A program made the position numbers and the translations under genes. A stretch of DNA of 64,000 bases from Micromonospora saelicesensis (GTDB taxonomy: Bacteria > Actinomycetota > Actinomycetes > Mycobacteriales > Micromonosporaceae), in assembly GCF_900091575.1 (NCBI RefSeq), contig NZ_FMCR01000001.1:434001-498000 (forward strand), written 5' to 3'. Shown piece by piece: positions 57,915 to 64,000 of the stretch (within the stretch, counting starts at the first letter, position 1; the number at the start of each line of letters is the position of its first letter). Below the pieces are notes generated by a model that had not been told where the DNA came from, did not search any database, and saw only the letters and a program-made list of their open reading frames with translations.

Positions 57915-58730
57915 TCAGTCGTCGCCCTGGAAGTAGCTCAGCAGGCGCAGGATCTCGATGTAGAGCCAGACCAGGCTGACCAGGATGCCGAACGCGGCCA
58001 CCCAGGAGTAGCGCTGCGGCAGGCCCATCCGGACGCCGTCCTCGATCTCCTTGAAGCTGAGCACGAAGCTCAGCGAGGCGACCACGATGCAGACCAGGCT
58101 GAAGCCGATGGCCAGCGGGCTGCCGTCACGCAGACCGGTGTTGACGCCGAACAGCGCCAGCACCAGGTTGATCATCATGACGGCGAAGAGGCCGACCATC
58201 ACCGCGATCATGCCCTTGACGAAGGCCGGGGTGGCCCGGATGACCTTCGCCTTGTAGAGCATCGCCATCAGGAAGAAGATGCCGAAGCTGGCCACGGCGG
58301 CCTGGAGCACGATGCCGTCGTAACGCGTCTCGAACGCCTTGCTGACCATGCCGACGAAGACACCCTCGACGACCGCGTACGCGATCACGAGCGCCGGGTT
58401 GGCCATCCGGGAGAACGAAATGATCAAGCCGAGGACCAGGCCGACCACTGCCGCGCCGATCCATGCGGTACCGACCAGCGCGTCGGGCACGAGCACCCAG
58501 GCGGCCGCGGCGGTGATGCCAAGGATGCCGAGCAGAGCGACAGTCTTGACGACCACGTCGTCGACGGTCATCGGCGCCACGGTCGGCGGCGCGGCCGGGT
58601 ATCCGGCCTGGGACGGGTACTGCTGGGGAATGCCGGGCTGTCCGTACGGCCCGGCCGGGGCGTACCCGGCGGAGCGCTCCCGCTCGGCCGCCTGGCCGAG
58701 CCGGGCGAGCACCGGGTTCGAGGTCTTCAC
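57915..58730 (-). CDS. Bax inhibitor-1 / YccA-like membrane protein, copy 2
   Basis: 271 residues from GTG with GGGAGG 7 nt upstream. The N-terminus VKTSNPVLARLGQAAERERSAGYAP is followed by a Pro/Gln/Tyr-rich segment, then the TVDDVVVKTVALLGILGITAAAA helix start shared with copy 1 and seven hydrophobic segments ending YSWVAAFGILVSLVWLYIEILRLLSYF. The two copies are about half identical by eye. Copy 2 keeps a longer cytoplasmic N-terminus and has its own promoter and terminator, so the pair is not one operon. Confidence 0.88.
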   Translation of the reverse strand: MKTSNPVLARLGQAAERERSAGYAPAGPYGQPGIPQQYPSQAGYPAAPPTVAPMTVDDVVVKTVALLGILGITAAAAWVLVPDALVGTAWIGAAVVGLVLGLIISFSRMANPALVIAYAVVEGVFVGMVSKAFETRYDGIVLQAAVASFGIFFLMAMLYKAKVIRATPAFVKGMIAVMVGLFAVMMINLVLALFGVNTGLRDGSPLAIGFSLVCIVVASLSFVLSFKEIEDGVRMGLPQRYSWVAAFGILVSLVWLYIEILRLLSYFQGDD

Positions 58731-58757
58731 TGTCTGGCCTCCCTCAGGGGGTCGTTT

Positions 58758-58783
58758 GCACGTGAACGTGCCCTCCAAGAGTA
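58758..58783 (-). promoter_or_regulatory. Promoter and dyad of the second Bax-inhibitor-1 gene
   Basis: TACTCT (58778-58783, minus strand) is a -10 candidate with a ~40-nt leader. The dyad GCACGT-GA-ACGTGC (58758-58771) lies at the predicted start of transcription and could be an operator. Confidence 0.35.
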
Positions 58784-58836
58784 GACGGCACAGCCAAGTC
58801 CTGGAGATCACGAATGAGAATGTGTGAGTCGACCGG

Positions 58837-58917
58837 TGCCCGGGGCGGGGGTCGAACCCGCACGCCTTTCGGCAGCCGCTTTTAAGGCGGCCGTGTCTGC
58901 CTTTCCACCACCCGGGC
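58837..58917 (-). tRNA. bldA: tRNA-Leu(UAA), bldA-type
   Basis: Cloverleaf on the minus strand: acceptor GCCCGGG pairs with CCCGGGC; anticodon stem GCCGC/GCGGC with loop CTTAAAA gives anticodon UAA; long variable arm (TGCCGAAAGGCG) and T-arm GCGGG-TTCGACC-CCCGC. CCA is not encoded. In actinomycetes this is bldA, the only tRNA reading UUA, whose late maturation delays translation of TTA-containing genes. Three TTA codons occur in this window (3199-3201, 8606-8608, 21902-21904). Confidence 0.95.
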
Positions 58918-59005
58918 GAGTGGCACCGGCGCGCCGACACGCCTGGTGCAGTGTCACCGTAGCCGGTCTGCGGCGACCCGGCGTACCCCGCCGGCCTGGC
59001 CACAT

Positions 59006-59011
59006 TAGGGT
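59006..59011 (+). promoter_or_regulatory. -10 box, leaderless start of the 59019 gene
   Basis: TAGGGT with a 7-nt spacer to the GTG at 59019. Confidence 0.5.
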
Positions 59012-59018
59012 CGATGCC

Positions 59019-60878
59019 GTGAGCAGCGCAGCCCCCACGGCCCCCGACGCCGCGCCTGAGCAGGCATTCCGCCTCGCCGATCAGGTCAACCGCCGACCCC
59101 GGGGCACCCGGCTGCTGGCCGCCGTCCGCCGCCACCGGGCGGACCTGCTGGCCGCTCTGATCTTCGCGGTGCTGGCCGGCTGGCTCACCCACGGGTTGTG
59201 GCCCGACCCGGGCGCCCGCATCCTGGCGCTCAACCCGGAGGACCAGACCCTCTACGAGTGGTTCCTGGCGGTGGACGCCCGCGCGCTGCTCGGCGACTTC
59301 GACCTGCTCACCAACCGGCTCAACGCTCCCGACGGTGTGAACCTGATGGCCAACACCACGGTGATCGCCCTCGGCGTCCTCTTCGCGCCGGTCACCCTGC
59401 TGCTGGGCGCACCTGTCACCTTCGCGCTGCTCGCCGCCGGCAACCTCGCCGGCACCGCACTCGCCTGGTACCTGCTCTTTCACCGGACTCTGCGCGTCCG
59501 CCGGGTGGCCGCCGCACTCGGCGGCGGGCTGTGCGGATTCGGACCCGGCATGGTGTCGCAGACCAACAGCCACCTGCACATGACCGCCCAGTGGCTGGTG
59601 CCGGTGATCGTCTGGCTGGTGGTGCGGCTGCTGCGGGCGGCCGACCCGGGGCCCGGCACCCTCGACCAGGCCGGCAGTACCCGAGCCACCGGGCCGGACC
59701 GTCGTCGGCTGTTCACCTCCGCGGCAGGGCTGGCCGGCGCGATCAGCGCACAGGTCTTCATCGGCGAGGAGGTGCTCTTCCTCGCCGCGATCACGCTGCT
59801 GGTGATGGCGATCAGCTACGCCGTGGCGGACCGGGACATGGCCCGCCGGGCGCTCCCCGGGTTCGCCGGCGGTTTGGCGATCGCCGCAGGGCTCGCCCTG
59901 CTGGTGCTCGGCTATCCGCTGTGGTTCCAGTTCGCCGGGCCACAGGGAGTCGCCGACGGGATGTTCACCCCGGCCTACTTCTCCGCCGACCTGAGCAGTT
60001 GGTGGACGCTCTCCCCACTGTCGGTGGCCGGCAGCGACGAGTCCGCCCGGCTGACCACCGGCCCCGCCGAGTACAACACGTTCCTCGGCTGGCCACTGCT
60101 GCTGGTCGCCGCGGTGTGCGCGATCTGGGCCGGGCGCCGCCAGTTGGTCAACGCCTGCGTCGCGGCGGGCCTGGTGATGGGGGCGCTCTCGCTCGGCCCC
60201 GAGGTGGTGCTCGGCGGCACCAGGACGGCGATCCCCGGCCCGTACGCCCTGATCGGAGGGCTGCCGGTGGTGGACGGGGCGTTGCCGATGCGGTTCGCGC
60301 TGGCGTTGCTGCCGATCGTCGCGACGCTGCTGGTGCTCGCTGTCGACCGGGCGCTGCGCAGCTCCGGTCGGGCGCGGCGGCTGGTGCCCCTGGCCGTCGG
60401 AGCGGCGCTGCTGCCGATCTTCCCGACCCCCCTGCCGACCGCCGGACGACCCGCCGTGCCGGAGTTCATCACCGGCGGCCACTGGCGGCAGTGCGTACCG
60501 CCGGGCGGGGTGCTGGTCCCGGTGCCACTGCCCACCCCGAAGGAGCCCTGGCCGATGCGCTGGGCGACCGCCGCCGACGCCGGTTTCGGGCTGCCGGAAG
60601 GCTTCTTCATCGGCCCGTACGGGAGGGGCGGCACCGCGGCGATGGGCACCTTCAAACAGCCCACCTCCGCGCTACTGGCGGATGTCGCACGCCGCGGCGA
60701 CCAACCGGCCATCGGCGACGAGCAGCGCCGCCAGGCCGTCCGCGACGCCGACTTCTGGGGCGCCTCCTGCGTGGCGCTCACCGACGACGCCCCCCACGCC
60801 GAGGCCCTGCGCGCCACCCTGGAGCAGCTCTACGGCCCACCCACCCGCATCGCCGACGCCTGGACGTGGCGGGTCTAG
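59019..60878 (+). CDS. Large polytopic membrane protein, GT-C glycosyltransferase-like
   Basis: 619 residues from GTG. About eleven hydrophobic segments (DLLAALIFAVLAGWLTHGLW, LGVLFAPVTLLLGAPVTFALLAAG and so on). Short periplasmic loops hold motifs such as NPEDQTLYEWFLAV, NAPDGVNLMANTTV, QTNSHLHMTAQW, and a ~130-residue C-terminal extracytoplasmic domain ends the protein. The pattern resembles polyprenyl-phosphate-sugar-dependent GT-C transferases, with an acidic DQ motif in the first loop, but no family is certain. It starts divergently from bldA. Confidence 0.75.
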   Translation: MSSAAPTAPDAAPEQAFRLADQVNRRPRGTRLLAAVRRHRADLLAALIFAVLAGWLTHGLWPDPGARILALNPEDQTLYEWFLAVDARALLGDFDLLTNRLNAPDGVNLMANTTVIALGVLFAPVTLLLGAPVTFALLAAGNLAGTALAWYLLFHRTLRVRRVAAALGGGLCGFGPGMVSQTNSHLHMTAQWLVPVIVWLVVRLLRAADPGPGTLDQAGSTRATGPDRRRLFTSAAGLAGAISAQVFIGEEVLFLAAITLLVMAISYAVADRDMARRALPGFAGGLAIAAGLALLVLGYPLWFQFAGPQGVADGMFTPAYFSADLSSWWTLSPLSVAGSDESARLTTGPAEYNTFLGWPLLLVAAVCAIWAGRRQLVNACVAAGLVMGALSLGPEVVLGGTRTAIPGPYALIGGLPVVDGALPMRFALALLPIVATLLVLAVDRALRSSGRARRLVPLAVGAALLPIFPTPLPTAGRPAVPEFITGGHWRQCVPPGGVLVPVPLPTPKEPWPMRWATAADAGFGLPEGFFIGPYGRGGTAAMGTFKQPTSALLADVARRGDQPAIGDEQRRQAVRDADFWGASCVALTDDAPHAEALRATLEQLYGPPTRIADAWTWRV

Positions 60879-60889
60879 ACCAACGAAAA

Positions 60890-60971
60890 CCCCGCCGATC
60901 TTGCACTTTCTGTCCGGACAAGACGCACCAGAAGGTGCATTACGACATCCGGAAGTGCAAGATCGACGGGG
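60890..60971. repeat. Intergenic inverted repeat, family A copy 3
   Basis: Arms 60890-60912 and 60949-60971 match at 20 of 23 positions, with the family core CGATCTTGCACTTTC. The 36-nt loop has its own small palindrome TGTCCGGACA. It separates the convergent membrane-protein and ndh genes, beginning 12 nt after the former's stop. Confidence 0.8.
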
Positions 60972-60988
60972 TCGGCGTCGGTCTGTGG

Positions 60989-62320
60989 TCAGACGCGGGG
61001 CGCGCCGACCGGCTGGGAGGCCTCGACGAACTCCTCGCGCGGGTCGTGCAGCTGGCCCAGGGCGACCACCTCACGCTTGAGGAAGAACGCCAGCGACCAG
61101 TCCACCACCACGCGGACCTTGCGGTTGAACGACGGGATCCGGCTCATGTGGTACGTCCGGTGCATCACCCACGCCGGCCAACCGGTCATCTTGATGCCGT
61201 ACACCTGGGCCACGCCCTTGTGCAGGCCGAGGCTCGCCACGCTGCCGACGTGCTTGTGCTTGTAGTTCACCGGCTCGCGACCCCGGATCACGGCCGTGAT
61301 GTTGTCGGCCATCCGGGCAGCCTGGCGCACCGCGTGCTGAGCGCTCGGCGAGCAGAAGTTGCCCGGCTCCTTGGTCAGGTCCGGCACGGCGGCGCAGTCG
61401 CCCGCGCTCCAGGCACCCTCGAGCACCTGGTCACCGTCGACCACCTGAAGGGTGGGCAGGCAGGTGATCCGACGACGGTCGTCACGTGGGAAGTCGGTCG
61501 AGTCCAGCATCGGCGACGGCTTCACGCCGGCCGTCCAGACGATCGTGTCGGAGCGGAAGCTGTCACCGTCGGAGAGCTTGACCACCCCGTCGACGCAGGA
61601 CTCGAGCCGGGTGTCCAGCCGGATGTCCATGTTGCGCTTCATCAGCTGCTGCACGGTGTAGGCACCCATGTCCCGGTCGACCTCGGGCAGCACCCGCTGG
61701 GTGGCCTCGACCAGCACCCAGCGGACCTCGTCCTGCTTGAGCTCCGGGTAGTAACGCAGGGCGTCGCGAGCCATGTCCTCCATCTCGGCGAGCGCCTCGA
61801 TGCCGGCGTACCCACCGCCGACGAAGGTGAAGGTCAGCGCCGAACGGCGGACGTCCGGATCCGGCGTGGCGGCCGCCACGTCGAGCCGATCCAGCACGTG
61901 GTTGCGCAGGTAGATCGCCTCGCCGATGGTCTTGAACCCGATGCCCTGCTCGTGCAGGCCCGGGATCGGCAGGGTGCGGGAGACCGAACCCGGAGCCACG
62001 ATCACGTGGTCGTAGGTGATCTCCCGGGCCGGGCCGCTGATCGGCTGCACGGTGGCCACCTTGCGGTCGTGCTCGATCCGCGTGACCGTGCCGGCCACCA
62101 TCTTGCACCGGCGCAACTCCCGCCGCAGCGGCACCACGGAGTGCCGCGGGGAGATGTTGCCCGCCGCCGCCTCCGGCAGGAACGGCTGATAGGTCATGTG
62201 GGGTTGGGGGTCAACCACCATGACCTCAGCCTCACGGGAGCTGAGCTTCTTCGACAGGCGCAGGGCCGCGTACAGACCGACGTGCCCGGCACCAACCACA
62301 AGGATCCGCTTCGGATTCAC
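60989..62320 (-). CDS. Type II NADH dehydrogenase / FAD-dependent oxidoreductase
   Basis: 443 residues from GTG. FAD loop ILVVGAGHVGLYAALRL at the N-terminus, NADH loop FTFVGGGYAGIEALAE near residue 165, and AGDCAAVPD near residue 308. The C-terminal helices (PSFNRKVRVVVDWSLAFFLKREV) resemble the membrane-anchoring end of Ndh-2. It oxidises NADH and reduces quinone without proton pumping; quinone specificity cannot be judged. The terminal HDPREEFVEA tail is longer than in some family members. Confidence 0.88.
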   Translation of the reverse strand: MNPKRILVVGAGHVGLYAALRLSKKLSSREAEVMVVDPQPHMTYQPFLPEAAAGNISPRHSVVPLRRELRRCKMVAGTVTRIEHDRKVATVQPISGPAREITYDHVIVAPGSVSRTLPIPGLHEQGIGFKTIGEAIYLRNHVLDRLDVAAATPDPDVRRSALTFTFVGGGYAGIEALAEMEDMARDALRYYPELKQDEVRWVLVEATQRVLPEVDRDMGAYTVQQLMKRNMDIRLDTRLESCVDGVVKLSDGDSFRSDTIVWTAGVKPSPMLDSTDFPRDDRRRITCLPTLQVVDGDQVLEGAWSAGDCAAVPDLTKEPGNFCSPSAQHAVRQAARMADNITAVIRGREPVNYKHKHVGSVASLGLHKGVAQVYGIKMTGWPAWVMHRTYHMSRIPSFNRKVRVVVDWSLAFFLKREVVALGQLHDPREEFVEASQPVGAPRV

Positions 62321-62422
62321 GTTGTCTATCTTTCCCCGGCCGGCTCAGGTAATCCCGCTCGCGCCCCCCATCTGTGACGGAGCACAACCCATGTGACCTG
62401 CGTAACCCTCAGATCGCAGTGG

Positions 62423-62983
62423 TCACCGACGCCGCAGCAGCCAGCCCAGCAACAGCGACATCCCCACCGCCACCAGCAGCCCCAGCACTGTCACCCACTG
62501 GTGTCCGGCGCCCCCACCCGTCCCCGTCGCCTGCAACAACAGCACGCCGAGCACTGCGGAACCCAACAGCACGGCGGCCGACCGTACCAACCAACGGGTG
62601 ATCAGCTCGGGGTCCACCATCGCGTCATAGGGCAGCAGCGCGGCCAACGCGCAGAGGGTGTGACCCAGGTAGAGCAGGGCCGCGACGGCGAGAAGCCGCC
62701 AGAGGGCGACCGGACGGCCGTACCCGTCGGTGGCGAGCAACCAGCCACCGACCGTGACCAACGCGGTGAACGTCGTCCAGACCTTGCGCGGCCCGAACGC
62801 GGGCAACAGGGCAGCCACCGCCAGGAAGAAGATCGGCCGGCCGGAAAGCACCTCCGCGGGGAACGCCAGGGCGAACCCGGCAAACACGATGACGAAGATC
62901 CCGGCCCGGACCAGCAGCGGGGCCACGCTGACGCGGGCGACGGCGTACTGCGCCGCCCGAACCCGCTCCACCACAGCGTTCAC
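62423..62983 (-). CDS. Hypothetical membrane protein
   Basis: 186 residues from GTG. Five hydrophobic segments (LLVRAGIFVIVFAGFALAFPA, PIFFLAVAALLPAFG, WTTFTALVTVGGWLLA, LLAVAALLYLGHTLCALAALL, AAVLLGSAVLGVLLLQ). The loops are short. It follows the DUF58 gene on the same strand with a 52-nt gap and may belong to its locus, which in actinomycetes also carries a MoxR ATPase and transglutaminase; that is inference. No family was recognised. Confidence 0.7.
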   Translation of the reverse strand: MNAVVERVRAAQYAVARVSVAPLLVRAGIFVIVFAGFALAFPAEVLSGRPIFFLAVAALLPAFGPRKVWTTFTALVTVGGWLLATDGYGRPVALWRLLAVAALLYLGHTLCALAALLPYDAMVDPELITRWLVRSAAVLLGSAVLGVLLLQATGTGGGAGHQWVTVLGLLVAVGMSLLLGWLLRRR

Positions 62984-63035
62984 CGCACCCGCCTTCCGTT
63001 CGCGGCTGCGGGGCTCGCAAGCTCACTCCTCGCGC

Positions 63036-64000
63036 TCACCGGCCACCCACCCTCGGAGCCGTCGCCAACCGGGCCACGTCCCGCAACACTTGGTCCAGAC
63101 TGCCGGCACCGGCCCAGCGCACCACCGGTACGCCATGCTCCCGGAGCTGCCCGATCATGATCTCCCGGTCCAGGCGCCACAGCCGGTACGCCACCTCGGC
63201 CCAACCCCGGTCCTTTGGCGACGCCAGGTCGGTAGGCAACGTGTCGACCGCCACCACGAACCGCCCACCTCGGGCCAACCGGGCGAGCATCTGCGCCGAC
63301 CGTTCGTCCAGCAGCGGGGTGAGCACCACCACCAACGCGTCCGAGGAGAGCAACTGCGGGCCGAAGACCTGGTCGTACGGTTCGTGGGCGGACGCGTGGA
63401 CCCGGACGTCGAGCAACCACTCCAGGACGGTGAGGTACTGCCGCCGCCCGGCGGCCGGCCGGAGCCGGCGGGCGGCCGGCCCGTACTCCAGCAGCGAGAC
63501 CCGATCACCACGGTGCAGGTAGTGCTCGGCGATCGCGGCGGTGGCCCGGACGGTGGTGTCCAGCACCGAGGCGGCGCCGTTCACCCCACCGGAGCGGCCC
63601 GCCTCGGCGAGCACGTCGAGCAGCACCACCACCTCCGCGTCCCGGTCGGAGAGGGTGGCGGCCACGTGCAGCTGCCGGGCCCGCAACGAGACCCGCCAGT
63701 CGATCCGGCGCAGCCGGTCCCCGGGGGCGAAGACGCGTACGCCGGCAAGCTCGCCGCCCTCTCCTGGTCGGCGAGAGTGGTGCGCCCCGACCAGGCCGGC
63801 GGCGCGGGGCATCGCCTCGACCGCCTCGAACGGCTCGGTGCGGGGGTACACCCGCACCCGTACCGGCTCAGTGATCACCGCCCGGGAGACCAGCAGACCC
63901 CCGGCCGTGGCGACCCTGGCACCGGCGGGGCCGACCGGGTGCCGGCCCCAGCGCAGGGCCTTGCCGGCCAGCTCCAGGTCCACCGCGGCGCCAATCGGCA
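63036..64000 (-). CDS. DUF58 domain-containing protein (5' end outside window)
   Basis: About 320 codons are present; the frame is open to the right edge, reading PIGAAVDLELAGKALRWGR, so the true start and probable membrane N-terminus lie outside. The DUF58 core includes PGEGGELAGVRVFAPGDRLRRIDWRVSLR (the characteristic GD-R-IDW motif) and DAEVVVLLDVLAEAG, a von Willebrand A-like strand with a DxxxE-type start. DUF58 proteins accompany MoxR AAA+ ATPases and act in cell-surface or chaperone-like complexes of uncertain function. Confidence 0.88.
   Translation of the reverse strand, partial: PIGAAVDLELAGKALRWGRHPVGPAGARVATAGGLLVSRAVITEPVRVRVYPRTEPFEAVEAMPRAAGLVGAHHSRRPGEGGELAGVRVFAPGDRLRRIDWRVSLRARQLHVAATLSDRDAEVVVLLDVLAEAGRSGGVNGAASVLDTTVRATAAIAEHYLHRGDRVSLLEYGPAARRLRPAAGRRQYLTVLEWLLDVRVHASAHEPYDQVFGPQLLSSDALVVVLTPLLDERSAQMLARLARGGRFVVAVDTLPTDLASPKDRGWAEVAYRLWRLDREIMIGQLREHGVPVVRWAGAGSLDQVLRDVARLATAPRVGGR

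Noticed and set aside
58731..60482. Extension of the second Bax-inhibitor-1 gene through the tRNA
   Set aside because: It would translate the bldA tRNA region; GGGAGG at 7 nt supports the GTG at 58730.
59198..62377. 1059-codon frame crossing the 59019 gene and antisense to ndh
   Set aside because: Out of frame with both real genes and runs through the family A palindrome; high GC gives long spurious frames.

Overview
The window looks like chromosomal DNA of a high-GC actinomycete of the Micromonosporaceae (Micromonospora/Salinispora type). The grounds are the very high GC content, a WhiB regulator, coenzyme F420 genes (cofGH, fbiA, fbiB), mycothiol conjugate amidase (mca), DUF3499, a tRNA-Leu(UAA) of bldA type, frequent GTG/TTG starts, and many start codons lying 6-8 nt after a TANNNT -10 box (leaderless transcription). 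This placement is inference; no 16S gene is present. No prophage, insertion sequence, CRISPR array or biosynthetic gene cluster is visible.

Layout. 1-2.7 kb: tail of a class III aminotransferase, then DUF3499, a metallopeptidase-like protein and whiB, an order resembling the mycobacterial whiB2-fbiAB neighbourhood. 2.4-4.5 kb: a three-gene cassette (Tat-exported small protein, DUF4331 protein, small unknown). 4.6-10.5 kb: F420 biosynthesis (cofGH, then fbiA-fbiB) around a membrane protein with a repetitive Pro/Gly/Gln tail. 10.5-20.1 kb: an ArsR-like regulator, a Nudix hydrolase, GDP-mannose/glycosyltransferase genes, a partial AMP-ligase-like protein, acetoacetyl-CoA synthetase and a hotdog thioesterase. 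20.1-25.9 kb: a Bcr/CflA efflux pump divergent from an ECF sigma / zinc-finger membrane anti-sigma / ABC transporter operon. 26-34 kb: acyl-CoA dehydrogenase, a UDP-sugar dehydrogenase and a 1631-residue zinc-ribbon membrane protein. 34-43 kb: purE-purK, a YyaL-type thioredoxin protein, a GGDEF-EAL protein, mca, DUF4307, greA. 43-53 kb: ilvA, amidase, metB, a secreted propeller, HIT protein, msrA, a structured leader with a 12-codon ORF, rnz, GNAT, cbs. 53-64 kb: tandem SGNH hydrolases, thiolase, tandem Bax-inhibitor-1 proteins, bldA, a large membrane protein, a type II NADH dehydrogenase, and the start of a DUF58 locus.

Links between regions. bldA lies in the same window as three genes carrying in-frame TTA codons (the DUF4331 gene, fbiA and the ECF sigma factor), so F420 synthesis and the sigma operon may depend on the developmental tRNA. 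metB, cbs, msrA and mca form a loose sulfur/thiol group. Two families of intergenic palindromes (three and two copies) and a 32-bp tandem repeat are the main non-coding repeats. The most intriguing unexplained element is the leader at about 49.74-50.03 kb: a Shine-Dalgarno stretch able to pair with some 17 nt of the 16S 3' end, a 12-residue ORF and several hairpins, all upstream of rnz.
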